DNA of 64,000 bases from NCBI RefSeq assembly GCF_007858285.1, contig NZ_VFIL01000007.1, forward strand, positions 282,767 through 346,766. The letters run 5' to 3'. The notes under the pieces are model-generated. The model did not search any database. It was given only the letters and a program-made list of their open reading frames with translations, and was not told where the DNA came from. Position 1 is the stretch's first letter; the number at the start of each line of letters is the position of its first letter. Both the position numbers and the translations under genes were made by a program. Source of the stretch: Pseudomonas brenneri (GTDB lineage Bacteria; Pseudomonadota; Gammaproteobacteria; Pseudomonadales; Pseudomonadaceae). Below are positions 34,916 to 43,553 of the stretch, one piece after another.

Positions 34916-34930
34916 CGGGAAATTGTCCCG
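34916..34930. promoter_or_regulatory. CGGGA-AATTG-TCCCG palindrome before exaA
   Basis: A perfect inverted repeat with 5-base arms and a 5-base spacer, 86 bases upstream of the exaA start. May be a second regulator site. Weak evidence. Confidence 0.3.
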
Positions 34931-35015
34931 GCCACACCGGGATATTTTCCGTATCCGTGTGCCCCGTCCACGCAGCAACCTGTGCAGGCCAAAACCTCCA
35001 CTGGGAACTGCAACC

Positions 35016-36920
35016 ATGACAATAAGATCGCTACCCGCCCTCTCGCCGCTGAGCCTTGCCGTGCAGGCTTTCCTGCTGGTCGGCAGCCTGTCCTTGAGTG
35101 CGCTCGGCTTCGCCGCTACCGATCCTTCTGCACACTCATCCAAGAGCATGCGCAACATCACCTGGGAAGACATTGCCAACGACCACCTGACCACCAAGGA
35201 TGTGCTGCAATACGGCATGGGCACCAATGCCCAGCGCTGGAGCCCGCTGGCCCAGGTCAACGACAAGAACGTATTCAAGCTGACGCCAGCCTGGTCCTAC
35301 TCGTTCGGTGACGAGAAGCAGCGCGGCCAGGAATCCCAGGCCATCGTCAGCGACGGCGTGGTCTACGTCACTGGTTCCTACTCCCGGGTCTTCGCCCTCG
35401 ACGCCAAGACCGGCAAACGCCTGTGGACCTACAACCACCGCCTGCCCGACAACATTCGCCCGTGCTGTGACGTGGTCAACCGCGGTGCGGCGATCTTCGG
35501 CGACAAGATCTACTTCGGCACCCTCGATGCGCGCCTGATCGCCCTCGACAAAAACACCGGCAAAGTGGTGTGGAACAAGAAATTCGGCGACCACGCCGCC
35601 GGCTACACCATGACCGGCGCCCCGGTGCTGATCAAAGACAAGGTCACCGGCAAGGTCCTGCTGATCCACGGTAGCTCCGGTGATGAGTTCGGCGTGGTCG
35701 GCCAACTGTTTGCCCGCGACCCGGACACCGGCGAAGAAGTGTGGATGCGTCCGTTTGTCGAAGGCCACATGGGCCGCCTCAATGGCAAGGACAGCACCAC
35801 CACCGGCGATGTGAAAGCGCCTTCGTGGCCGGATGATCCGACCACCGAAACCGGCAAGGTCGAGGCCTGGAGCCACGGCGGCGGCGCGCCTTGGCAGAGC
35901 GCCAGTTTCGATGCCGAGACCAACACCATCATCGTCGGTGCCGGCAACCCCGGCCCATGGAACACCTGGGCGCGTACCTCCAAGGACGGCAATCCCCACG
36001 ACTTCGACAGCCTCTACACCTCAGGCCAGGTTGGTGTCGACCCAAGCACCGGCGAAGTGAAATGGTTCTACCAGCACACGCCAAACGATGCCTGGGACTT
36101 CTCCGGCAACAACGAGCTGGTGCTGTTCGACTACAAGGACAAGGACGGCAAAGTGGTCAAGGCCACCGGCCACGCCGATCGCAACGGTTTCTTCTACGTA
36201 GTGGACCGCAACAACGGCAAGCTGCAGAACGCCTTCCCGTTTGTCGACAACATCACCTGGGCCAGCCATATCGACCTCAAGACTGGCCGCCCCGTGGAAA
36301 ACGAAGGCCAGCGTCCGGCCAAGCCATTGCCGGGTGAAACCAAGGGCAAGCCGGTGGAAGTCTCGCCGCCGTTCCTCGGTGGCAAGAACTGGAACCCCAT
36401 GGCGTACAGCCAGGACACAGGCCTGTTCTATATCCCGGGCAACCAGTGGAAAGAGGAATACTGGACCGAGGAGGTCAACTACAAAAAGGGCTCGGCGTAC
36501 CTGGGCATGGGCTTTCGTATCAAGCGCATGTATGACGACCACGTCGGCACCTTGCGCGCGATGAACCCGACCACCGGCAAGGTGGTGTGGGAGCACAAAG
36601 AGGCCCTGCCGCTGTGGGCCGGCGTGCTGGCGACCAAGGGCAACCTGGTGTTCACCGGCACGGGGGATGGTTTCTTCAAGGCCTTCGATGCAAAAACCGG
36701 CAAGGAGCTGTGGAAGTTCCAGACCGGCAGCGGCATCGTCTCCCCGCCGGTTACCTGGGAACAGGATGGCGAGCAGTACATCGGCGTGACCGTGGGCTAC
36801 GGCGGCGCGGTGCCGTTGTGGGGCGGCGACATGGCCGAGCTGACCAAACCGGTGGCACAAGGCGGGTCGTTCTGGGTGTTCAAGATCCCGAGCTGGGATA
36901 ACAAGACCGCCCAAAAATAA
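35016..36920 (+). CDS. exaA: PQQ-dependent quinoprotein ethanol dehydrogenase ExaA
   Basis: A 634-residue periplasmic quinoprotein from ATG 35016 (signal peptide ending ALGFAA; the frame is open far upstream but has no start signals). It oxidises ethanol and other alcohols, passing electrons to cytochrome c550. The vicinal Cys150-Cys151 (RPCCDVV), the WDFSGNN catalytic Asp361 and eight-blade propeller repeats are present. Position 363 two after the catalytic Asp is Ser; lanthanide-dependent enzymes have Asp there, so this is the calcium-dependent type. Confidence 0.93.
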   Translation: MTIRSLPALSPLSLAVQAFLLVGSLSLSALGFAATDPSAHSSKSMRNITWEDIANDHLTTKDVLQYGMGTNAQRWSPLAQVNDKNVFKLTPAWSYSFGDEKQRGQESQAIVSDGVVYVTGSYSRVFALDAKTGKRLWTYNHRLPDNIRPCCDVVNRGAAIFGDKIYFGTLDARLIALDKNTGKVVWNKKFGDHAAGYTMTGAPVLIKDKVTGKVLLIHGSSGDEFGVVGQLFARDPDTGEEVWMRPFVEGHMGRLNGKDSTTTGDVKAPSWPDDPTTETGKVEAWSHGGGAPWQSASFDAETNTIIVGAGNPGPWNTWARTSKDGNPHDFDSLYTSGQVGVDPSTGEVKWFYQHTPNDAWDFSGNNELVLFDYKDKDGKVVKATGHADRNGFFYVVDRNNGKLQNAFPFVDNITWASHIDLKTGRPVENEGQRPAKPLPGETKGKPVEVSPPFLGGKNWNPMAYSQDTGLFYIPGNQWKEEYWTEEVNYKKGSAYLGMGFRIKRMYDDHVGTLRAMNPTTGKVVWEHKEALPLWAGVLATKGNLVFTGTGDGFFKAFDAKTGKELWKFQTGSGIVSPPVTWEQDGEQYIGVTVGYGGAVPLWGGDMAELTKPVAQGGSFWVFKIPSWDNKTAQK

Positions 36921-36936
36921 TCCATCTGATGGCAAG

Positions 36937-36959
36937 AGGGGCTGCTTTGGGCAGCCCCT
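36937..36959 (+). terminator. Hairpin after exaA
   Basis: AGGGGCTGC and GCAGCCCCT form a perfect 9-bp stem 16 bases after the exaA stop. The tail is CTTCCACC with few T, so it is a stable stem rather than an ideal terminator. Confidence 0.6.
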
Positions 36960-36979
36960 TCCACCTTCGAGGTCTTGTG

Positions 36980-37627
36980 ATGAAATACCTGCCTTTATTG
37001 CTACTGCTCGCGTTGCCCCAGGCCTACGCTGACGAGGGTGACGACCAACCGCTGGTTATCAACGGTTGCACCATCGCGCCCCACAGCCAATGCCCCGGCG
37101 CCAACCTCAAGGGCGCCAACCTGCGCAACCAGGACTTGAGCAAAATGAACCTGGCCGGGGCTGACCTGCGCGAGGCCGACCTGCGCCACGCCAACCTCGA
37201 CCTGGCCAACCTGGAAAAAGCCCAACTGCAAGGCGCCAACCTGACCCGCGCGAGCCTGCAACAAGCCAACCTGCGCCTGGCAGATTTCAGCGGTGCCACA
37301 TTGATGGCGGTGCAAGGCTGGGGCATGTTCGCCCAGGGCGCACAGTTCGAAAACGCCAACCTCAGCGGCGCTTACCTGCAATTTGCGCGGTTGTCTGGGG
37401 CCAAGCTGCACAAGGCCAACCTGCGTGCGGCGGACCTGGAAATGACCTGGTTGAGCAAGGCCGACCTGCAAGGGGCGGACCTGAGCGATGCCAACCTGCA
37501 AGAAGCCAAGTTCGGTGAAAGCAACCTGGAACGGGCCACCCTCAGCGGCACCCGCCAGCACTATGCCAATTTCCAGGATGCGAATATGGAAGGCTGCAAG
37601 GACTGCCCCACCACTTGGGATCGCTGA
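36980..37627 (+). CDS. Exported pentapeptide-repeat protein
   Basis: A 215-residue protein from ATG 36980 (signal peptide MKYLPLLLLLALPQAYA). From about residue 40 it is made of pentapeptide repeats of the A(D/N)LxX type (ANLKG ANLRN QDLSK ...), forming a right-handed beta helix. A possible disulfide is CxxC near the C-terminus (EGCKDCP). It is known at this place in P. aeruginosa (between eraR and exaA) but its function is not established. Confidence 0.85.
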   Translation: MKYLPLLLLLALPQAYADEGDDQPLVINGCTIAPHSQCPGANLKGANLRNQDLSKMNLAGADLREADLRHANLDLANLEKAQLQGANLTRASLQQANLRLADFSGATLMAVQGWGMFAQGAQFENANLSGAYLQFARLSGAKLHKANLRAADLEMTWLSKADLQGADLSDANLQEAKFGESNLERATLSGTRQHYANFQDANMEGCKDCPTTWDR

Positions 37628-37647
37628 CCGCCAGTGGGCGGTGTGGA

Positions 37648-38274
37648 TCATCCCGCCGCCCGCACCACTCCCAGGTCAATCCCTACATGTACCAATTCGG
37701 CATGGGACGTAACCTGCAATTTGCTCTTGAGCAACGTCAGGTAATTGGACACGGTCTTGCTGCTGATACTCAGTTGATCGGCGATCGAACGGGTGGGCGT
37801 GCCCTTGGCCAGCATCAGGAAAATCTCCAGCTCACGGGCCGTCATGCCCTGCAACCGATGATCACTCGGATGAAAGGCCAACTCCGTGGCCAGGACCTGC
37901 TCGATATAGGTATGGCCGTCGAGGAGGCGCTGCACGGCTTCATTCATCACCGCAGGCGTTGCGCCCTTGGTGATATAGCCCGATGCACCGGCCTCCAGGG
38001 CCTGGCGCACCAGGGGCAACTCATCGTGCTGGCTGAAAAACAACACGCGCAATTGCGGCAGGCGCTGGCGCAGGCGGCGGGTGGTTTCCAGGCCGCTGAT
38101 GCCTGGCAGGCCGACACCTGTGATCACCAGGTTCGGCACTGCTTCCTGCACCCGCAGCAGTGCATCTTCACCACTGCCCGCTTCGCGCACTTCGACGCCC
38201 GGCAACTGCGCCCGCAACAGGCTGGCGTAGCCGAGCCGCACCACCGCGTGTTTGTCCACCAGTAGGATATTCAT
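37648..38274 (-). CDS. LuxR/NarL-type regulator with degenerate receiver (EraR-like)
   Basis: A 208-residue response-regulator-like protein from ATG 38274. The receiver lacks the phosphoacceptor: the segment NLVITGVGLPG has Gly53 where the Asp is expected (GGT, one base from GAT), and the acidic pair is D7-K8. The receiver's Ser and Lys (FFSQ, YITKG) are kept. The C-terminal GerE helix-turn-helix is intact (ARELEIFLMLAKGTPTRSIADQLSISSKTVSNYLTLLKSKL). By position it matches eraR of P. aeruginosa, but no eraS kinase is found. It overlaps a short membrane peptide gene. Confidence 0.8.
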   Translation of the reverse strand: MNILLVDKHAVVRLGYASLLRAQLPGVEVREAGSGEDALLRVQEAVPNLVITGVGLPGISGLETTRRLRQRLPQLRVLFFSQHDELPLVRQALEAGASGYITKGATPAVMNEAVQRLLDGHTYIEQVLATELAFHPSDHRLQGMTARELEIFLMLAKGTPTRSIADQLSISSKTVSNYLTLLKSKLQVTSHAELVHVGIDLGVVRAAG

Positions 38275-38390
38275 GGTGCATGCACTTGCATCATCGCAGT
38301 GGGCGACGGTCGCTGGCCGTGGAGCTTGTCGACCCCGATCAGGCTGAGGATCAGCAAAAACGGCAAGAGCAGCGCCTTGAGGATTCGCAT
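38271..38390 (-). CDS. 39-residue single-span membrane peptide coupled to EraR-like gene
   Basis: A 39-codon gene from ATG 38390, preceded by AGGAG with a 10-base gap. One transmembrane helix (LKALLLPFLLILSLIGV), then a short polar tail KLHGQRPSPTAMMQ. Its stop overlaps the regulator's start (ATGA), so the two are translated in series. Too short for standard calling. Its partner regulator cannot be phosphorylated in the normal way, so the peptide could be the regulator's membrane tether or signal input (inference). Confidence 0.65.
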   Translation of the reverse strand: MRILKALLLPFLLILSLIGVDKLHGQRPSPTAMMQVHAP

Positions 38391-38453
38391 GATCGTACAA
38401 CTCCTGGGGATGACCGTTGCGTTCATGCTAGAGCCCTCAAGCAACAGGCGATT

Positions 38454-38469
38454 TACTACTTTGGTACTG
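38454..38469. promoter_or_regulatory. Copy of the exaA-type palindrome before CXXCW/agmR operon
   Basis: TACTACTTTGGTACTG, 12 of 16 positions as in the motif at 34866, about 80 bases before the start at 38550. It lies in the divergent interval between the short peptide/EraR-like genes and this operon, so could act on both. Confidence 0.5.
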
Positions 38470-38549
38470 GTTTTGCTGTCTATCGTCGCATTCCCAAGGC
38501 AGCGCGACTGGCATGTAATGGGCGCATAACTATAAGGATCGAACCTGCC

Positions 38550-39104
38550 ATGCTGCCCGCCCGACTGACTCTGGTTGCCGTGCTGTCGCTGACTCCGCTG
38601 CTGGCGGCTGCCCAACCGCCAACCGCGCTGTTTTCCCGCGACGGCTACCGCATCAACCTCTACCGCAGCCCCACCCCAGAACACTTGCCGGGCGCGACCA
38701 TCGTCGATACCCAGGCCTTGCAAACCCTACTGACACAACAGCCGCGCCCGGTGCTGATCGACGTCTACCGCCGGCAATGGCTGCACGGCCAGTTCATCGA
38801 AGACCAGCCCCATGCCAACCTGCCCGGCAGCCACTGGCTGGCCAATACGGGCGATGGTGAGCTGACGCCCGAGTGGCAAAGCTACTTTGCCCGCCACCTG
38901 TATGCCTACAGTGGCGGTAACCTGGCGCAACCGTTGGTGTTCTACTGCCGCTCCGATTGCTGGCTGAGTTGGAACGCGGTAAAACGGGCCAATGCCTTGG
39001 GTTATACCGCTGTGTATTGGTATCGCGAGGGCCTGGACGCGTGGGAGGCAGCCAAGCTGCCAGTCGCCGCAGCACACCCTGAGCCCTTTGAACTTGCCCA
39101 CTGA
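38550..39104 (+). CDS. PQQ-dependent catabolism-associated CXXCW-motif protein
   Basis: A 184-residue exported protein from ATG 38550 (signal peptide MLPARLTLVAVLSLTPLLAAA). A rhodanese-like fold is suggested by VLIDVYRRQWLHGQF and by the cysteine motif YCRSDCWLSWNAVKRA at about 133-148, hallmark of the CXXCW protein family of PQQ gene sets. Two cysteines and Trp may bind metal or do redox chemistry; function unknown. Operon with the regulator that follows (27 bases apart). Confidence 0.85.
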   Translation: MLPARLTLVAVLSLTPLLAAAQPPTALFSRDGYRINLYRSPTPEHLPGATIVDTQALQTLLTQQPRPVLIDVYRRQWLHGQFIEDQPHANLPGSHWLANTGDGELTPEWQSYFARHLYAYSGGNLAQPLVFYCRSDCWLSWNAVKRANALGYTAVYWYREGLDAWEAAKLPVAAAHPEPFELAH

Positions 39105-39131
39105 ACAATCACAATAAAAAGGTGAACGGCC

Positions 39132-39797
39132 ATGTACAAAATTCTGATTGCCGACGATCACCCGCTGTTTCGCGAAGCGATCCATAACGTCATCAGCGAT
39201 GGCTTTGCCGGTAGCGAAGTGATGGAAACCGCCGACCTGGACAGCGCCCTGGCCCTGACCCAGGAGCACGACGACCTCGACCTGATCCTGCTGGACCTGA
39301 ACATGCCCGGCATGCACGGCCTCAATGGCCTGATCAACCTGCGCAACGAAGCGCCGACCATTCCAGTGGTGATTGTCTCGGCCGAGCAGGACAAGCAAAT
39401 CGTGCTGCAAGCCATTACCTATGGCGCGGTCGGTTTCATCACCAAATCCTCGCCACGGGCGCAGATGACCGAGGCGATCCAGCAGATTCTCAATGGCAAC
39501 GTCTACCTGCCGCCAGACATCATCCGCACCCAGAAAAACCCCGGCCAGCGGCGCATGCACGACAATCCGGCCTTCGCCCCGGAACTGCTCCAGGCCCTGA
39601 CACGCAAGCAATTACTGGTACTGGAGCGAATGACCAAGGGCGAGTCGAACAAGCAGATTGCCTACACCCTGGAGATTGCCGAGACGACGGTGAAGGCCCA
39701 TGTGTCGGCGATCCTGCGCAAACTGAATGTGCACAACCGGGTACAGGCGATTCTCAGCGCCGGGGATATCGATTTTGGCTCCTACCTGCGGCGCTGA
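39132..39797 (+). CDS. agmR: LuxR-type response regulator AgmR/ErbR (ethanol oxidation regulator)
   Basis: A 221-residue NarL-family response regulator. Receiver intact: acidic pair in IADDHPLF, Asp in LILLDLNMPG, Lys in FITKSSP. GerE HTH with LTRKQLLVLERMTKGESNKQIAYTLEIAETTVKAHVSAILRKLNVHNR. Length and sequence fit AgmR/ErbR, which activates PQQ alcohol-dehydrogenase genes. Preceded by AAAAGGTGAACGGCC. The kinase that phosphorylates it is probably the ErcS-type or another unlinked sensor. Confidence 0.85.
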   Translation: MYKILIADDHPLFREAIHNVISDGFAGSEVMETADLDSALALTQEHDDLDLILLDLNMPGMHGLNGLINLRNEAPTIPVVIVSAEQDKQIVLQAITYGAVGFITKSSPRAQMTEAIQQILNGNVYLPPDIIRTQKNPGQRRMHDNPAFAPELLQALTRKQLLVLERMTKGESNKQIAYTLEIAETTVKAHVSAILRKLNVHNRVQAILSAGDIDFGSYLRR

Positions 39798-39819
39798 TTC
39801 CCCTGAGCAATGAGCTCAA

Positions 39820-39853
39820 TGTGGGAGCGGGCTTGATGACCGCGCTCCTACAG
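39820..39853. repeat. REP-type palindrome
   Basis: GTGGGAGCGGGCTTGATGACCGCGCTCCTACAG contains GGAGCGGGC/GCGCTCC arms, the usual REP form, between convergent genes (agmR and cobF). Confidence 0.65.
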
Positions 39854-39856
39854 CAA

Positions 39857-40615
39857 TCAGGGCTTGCGTAGCAAGTAAGTGTCCATGATCCAGCCATTGG
39901 CCTGGCGCGCTGTCTTGCGCACGCGTTCGATTTCCTCGGCCACCTCAGCCACCTTGCCGCTGATCAGAATTTCATCCGGCGTGCCCAGGTACGCACCCCA
40001 ATAGATTTCCAGGTCCTGATCCGCGACGCTGCGGTAAGAGTCCTCGGCATCCAGCATCACCACCAGCGTATCGGCATCACCGACCTGCCCCGCCGCGAGC
40101 CGACGCCCGGTGGTGATCTCGATGGAACGGCCGATGCGGTTCAGTGGCACCTTGTGCTGGGCCGCCAAGGCCTGGACGCTGGTGATCCCGGGGATGACCT
40201 CGAACTCAAACACACTGCTGCCACTGGCCAGGATCGCCTGCAGGATGCGGATGGTACTGTCGTACAACGCCGGATCGCCCCAGGCCAGAAAGGCCCCTAC
40301 TTCGCCGTCGGCCATTTGTTCGTTGATCATCCGCTCAAATGTCTGTTGCTTGTCGCGGTTCAGATCCTGCACGGCCGTGGTGTAGTCGATCTCGCCACGC
40401 ACACGCTCGGGGCAGTCGGCCTCGACAAAGCGGTAGGCATGCCCAGCGTCGATATAGGTCTGGCAGATCTCCCGACGCAGGTCGATCAACTTGTCCTTGC
40501 TCTGGCCCTTGTCCATCAGGAAAAACACATCGGTGCGGTTCAGCGCCTTCACCGCCTGCATGGTGATGTAGTCGGGGTTGCCGGCGCCAATGCCGATGAT
40601 CAGGATCTTTTTCAT
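39857..40615 (-). CDS. cobF: Precorrin-6A synthase (deacetylating) CobF
   Basis: A 252-residue S-adenosylmethionine-dependent methyltransferase of the aerobic cobalamin pathway, methylating C-1 of precorrin-5 and releasing acetate. The start ATG 40615 gives MKKILIIGIGAGNPDYITMQ, the family start; the frame is open 87 codons further upstream without support. GDPALYDS and PGITSVQALAA are typical methylase motifs. The other aerobic cob genes are elsewhere. Confidence 0.93.
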   Translation of the reverse strand: MKKILIIGIGAGNPDYITMQAVKALNRTDVFFLMDKGQSKDKLIDLRREICQTYIDAGHAYRFVEADCPERVRGEIDYTTAVQDLNRDKQQTFERMINEQMADGEVGAFLAWGDPALYDSTIRILQAILASGSSVFEFEVIPGITSVQALAAQHKVPLNRIGRSIEITTGRRLAAGQVGDADTLVVMLDAEDSYRSVADQDLEIYWGAYLGTPDEILISGKVAEVAEEIERVRKTARQANGWIMDTYLLRKP

Positions 40616-40662
40616 GAAGGTGTTCTCAGTGCGGGGCCGGGATTTTGCCATGTTCGTGCCGC

Positions 40663-41214
40663 TCAGGTCTCGCGCGTTTCCAGGCGCAGGCGCCAGACGT
40701 TGTTGAAACGCAGCTCGGTGGACGACAGCGGCTCCACGTCGATCAGGTAAAACATGGCGACGGGTGATTGCATTGCATGCAGCAAAGCCGCACGAATCAC
40801 CGCCGGATGCGTCACCGCCAGCACATGGCCGGGCTGCTCTGCGAGGTTTTGCATCCACTGGCTGACGCGCTCGCACAACTGCACCACTGACTCACCACGA
40901 TGAGGCGCACTGGCGCTGTCGGTGAGCCAGGTCATCAGTTCGTCGCGGTCGATGTCATTGATGTCCAGACCGCGCCAATGACCTACATCCATGTCGCGCA
41001 ACCCGTCATCAATCGTTGCGTGCTTGCCGAACAGCGTCGCCGTTTGCCGGGCCCTGGTCTCAGGCCCGCATAACAGGCGTGGCGTTTTTTTAAAGCGCGC
41101 GGCCAGCCTCAAGGGCGACGGAGGCGTTTCCAGGGCTTCATCAAGGGCAAAATGCCCAAGCTTTTGCGCACGGGTCATACCATGGCAAATCAGCGTCAAT
41201 CGGGTGCTCTGCAT
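40663..41214 (-). CDS. Histidine phosphatase-family protein (CobC-like), CHG motif
   Basis: A 183-residue histidine-phosphatase fold protein from ATG 41214. The phosphatase motif reads LICHGMT (Cys10-His11) where RHG is expected; the code is TGC, one base from CGC. The second His is in VTHPAVIRAALLH. Neighbours suggest alpha-ribazole phosphatase activity in cobalamin synthesis. Loss of the Arg that binds phosphate may impair it. Confidence 0.75.
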   Translation of the reverse strand: MQSTRLTLICHGMTRAQKLGHFALDEALETPPSPLRLAARFKKTPRLLCGPETRARQTATLFGKHATIDDGLRDMDVGHWRGLDINDIDRDELMTWLTDSASAPHRGESVVQLCERVSQWMQNLAEQPGHVLAVTHPAVIRAALLHAMQSPVAMFYLIDVEPLSSTELRFNNVWRLRLETRET

Positions 41215-41317
41215 GAAAATGCGGCTCTGGTGATCAAGCGAAGAAAATATATTACAACGATCTGGCCTCACGGGACCGAACACTAGAGAAGTTGACCAAC
41301 AGTCGCGGGAATGTTCA

Positions 41318-41506
41318 GATGCCGTCCTGTTTCAGGTGCCTCATGCCGCCGCGCATGGGGTGAAACGGGAAACCGGTACGCTCGATCGAGCAAGTCCGGT
41401 GCTGCCCCCGCAACGGTATACGCGTGAGCTCTTCGACACACCACTGTGGCCAGAACGCCATGGGAAGGTGAAGAGTTCGATACGCGTGAGCCCGGAGACC
41501 GGCCTG
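41318..41506 (+). ncRNA. Cobalamin riboswitch (adenosylcobalamin)
   Basis: The AdoCbl riboswitch consensus can be followed in order: TTTCAGGTGCC, GGGTGAAACGGGAAACCGGT, CCGGTGCTGCCCCCGCAACGGTA, CCACTGTGG, GGGAAGG, GAGTTCGATACGCG and GAGCCCGGAGACCGGCCTG. It sits about 105 bases before the BtuB-like gene, so cobalamin should repress that operon. Confidence 0.93.
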
Positions 41507-41612
41507 GAATTTCTGTTTGGCAAAATCCTGCGGTGGGCGGGCATGGGCCGGTATTGGCGTGTGCTCGATGCCTTCTCCTGCGTGCTTCTGCGAAGATACT
41601 TTCGGGAAGACT

Positions 41613-43553
41613 ATGATTTTTCAACGTTGCGTCACAGCGGGTCCTAGCCTGCTGCTGGGTTGCCTGTTCAGCCCCCTGCTACTCGCCGACAACCGTGCCC
41701 TGGAACTCAAGCCGCAGACCGTTTCCGCGCCGTCGGTGGAATCCACCACCGTGGCCGACATGGCCCAGTACGGCAGCAAGGTCGAGATTGTCACCCGCGA
41801 GCAGATCGAACGCGCCGGCCCCAGCGCGGATATCACGCGGGCGATGCAGATGTTCATCCCCGGTTTCTACGTCGCCCCGAAAAACGGCCCGTTCGACTAC
41901 GGCACCTACTCCCTGCTGGGCGGGCGCAATGACGACACCCTGATCCTGCTTGACGGCGTACGCCTGAACAACCGCCTGTACGGAGGCCTGTACCTGGATA
42001 CCTTGCCGGCCAACGCCGTGGAGCGCATCGAAGTGCTCAAGGGTGGCCAGAGCCTGTTGTTCGGCACCCAGGCCGTGGCGGGGGTCATCAACATCGTCAC
42101 ACGCAGCCCGCAAACCCGTGACGTATCCGGCGAGACCAACCTGGGCGTCGATACCTTTGGCGGCACCACCGGCGATGCCCGGGCCGAGCGGATTTTCAGC
42201 AATGGCCTGGGCGACCTGGGCCTGCTGGCCTACGTCAGCCATAACGTGTCCGAGGGCTACCAGCCGTTTCGCAACCGCGACATGAGCAACGTCACCGACA
42301 AGAAACGTTCCTACGAAGTCACCACCCTCGGCGCCAAGGCCATCCAGTCCTTGGGCGATGACTCGCGCCTGGAGCTGTTTTACCAGTACACCGACGCCAA
42401 CCTGGACTTCGCCGGCGCCACCAACAACCGCAAGACCACCAACGACCGCGTGCAGCAGATTGCCACGGCGACCTTCGAACAACGCCTCAACGAGCGGTTG
42501 AGCTACTTCGTCAAGGGCCATATCAACGATTGGGACACCCGCTACTCACGGGTCAACAACACCGCCGACGGCGGCACCCTGGTGCGCAATCACGATGACT
42601 ACTGGGGCTTCACTGACTGGGGCGTGCAGGCCGAAGGCAAGGCCGAGCTTGAGGGCGGCCATGTGCTGGTGTTCGGCTCTGACAACCAGTGGTTCAAGGG
42701 CCAGGACGACGTGATGGTCATCGACAACAACAAGGCCGAGGCCCACGCCTTGTACACCCAGTTGCGCCCGCAGATAGACGCCCTGCCCGACTGGCACCCG
42801 AGCATTGGCGTGCGCCACGAAGCCATGAGCGGCGGTGACAGTGCCACCGTTGGCATGCTCACCTCGCTCTATGACCTCAATGCCAACTGGGCCTTGCGCG
42901 GCCAGTACGGCACGGCGTACAAGCTGCCGAACGCCGAGCAACTGTTCGTCAACGAGCCCGGCGACGAGATCGGCAACCGTAACCTCAAGCCGGAAAAAAG
43001 CCGCAACGCCGAGCTGGGCCTGGACTACAAGGGCCTGCTGGCCGATCGCGACTTCAGCGCCAGCGTGACCCTGTTCAAGCGCAAGATCACCCACCTGATC
43101 ACCGTCGACGATGCCCAGTGGGTCAACGGCCAGGGGCAGATCCAGATGCGCGGTTTCGAGGTCGACGCCAAGCTGGCGCTCAACGAGCAATGGAACCTGC
43201 AAGCGGACATGACCCGCAACCTCACCGAGTCCCGTGCCGGCGTGACCATCAATGATGTGCCGAGCTTCTTCGCCCGTTCACGTGTGGGCTTTGAGTCGCA
43301 GAATCGCCTATGGGGCGCCGGCGCGGCTATCCGCTACATCCACGATGTGATCAGTTCGAAAAAAGTCGAGTACGGCCACTACTCGGTGGTGGATGCCGAT
43401 GCCTACCGCTACCTCGACAACGCCCATCAACACCGGGTGAGCCTGCTGGTGGAAAACCTGTTCGACCGTGACTACGTCACCAGTCGCTCCAGTAACGTCG
43501 ACAACCTGGGCCGACCGTTCACTTCTGAGGTGCGTTATACGTATCGCTTCTGA
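41613..43553 (+). CDS. btuB: TonB-dependent vitamin B12 receptor (BtuB-like)
   Basis: A 646-residue outer-membrane receptor from ATG 41613 (frame open to 41517 without signal). Signal peptide with a hydrophobic core (SLLLGCLFSPLLLA). TonB-box region then the plug (IERAGPSADITRAMQMFIPG) and LLGGRNDDTLILLDG; the barrel ends RYTYRF. It is preceded by the cobalamin riboswitch and followed, with start/stop overlap, by a 2Fe-2S protein and a BtuF-like protein, so corrinoid uptake is the likely role. Confidence 0.88.
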   Translation: MIFQRCVTAGPSLLLGCLFSPLLLADNRALELKPQTVSAPSVESTTVADMAQYGSKVEIVTREQIERAGPSADITRAMQMFIPGFYVAPKNGPFDYGTYSLLGGRNDDTLILLDGVRLNNRLYGGLYLDTLPANAVERIEVLKGGQSLLFGTQAVAGVINIVTRSPQTRDVSGETNLGVDTFGGTTGDARAERIFSNGLGDLGLLAYVSHNVSEGYQPFRNRDMSNVTDKKRSYEVTTLGAKAIQSLGDDSRLELFYQYTDANLDFAGATNNRKTTNDRVQQIATATFEQRLNERLSYFVKGHINDWDTRYSRVNNTADGGTLVRNHDDYWGFTDWGVQAEGKAELEGGHVLVFGSDNQWFKGQDDVMVIDNNKAEAHALYTQLRPQIDALPDWHPSIGVRHEAMSGGDSATVGMLTSLYDLNANWALRGQYGTAYKLPNAEQLFVNEPGDEIGNRNLKPEKSRNAELGLDYKGLLADRDFSASVTLFKRKITHLITVDDAQWVNGQGQIQMRGFEVDAKLALNEQWNLQADMTRNLTESRAGVTINDVPSFFARSRVGFESQNRLWGAGAAIRYIHDVISSKKVEYGHYSVVDADAYRYLDNAHQHRVSLLVENLFDRDYVTSRSSNVDNLGRPFTSEVRYTYRF

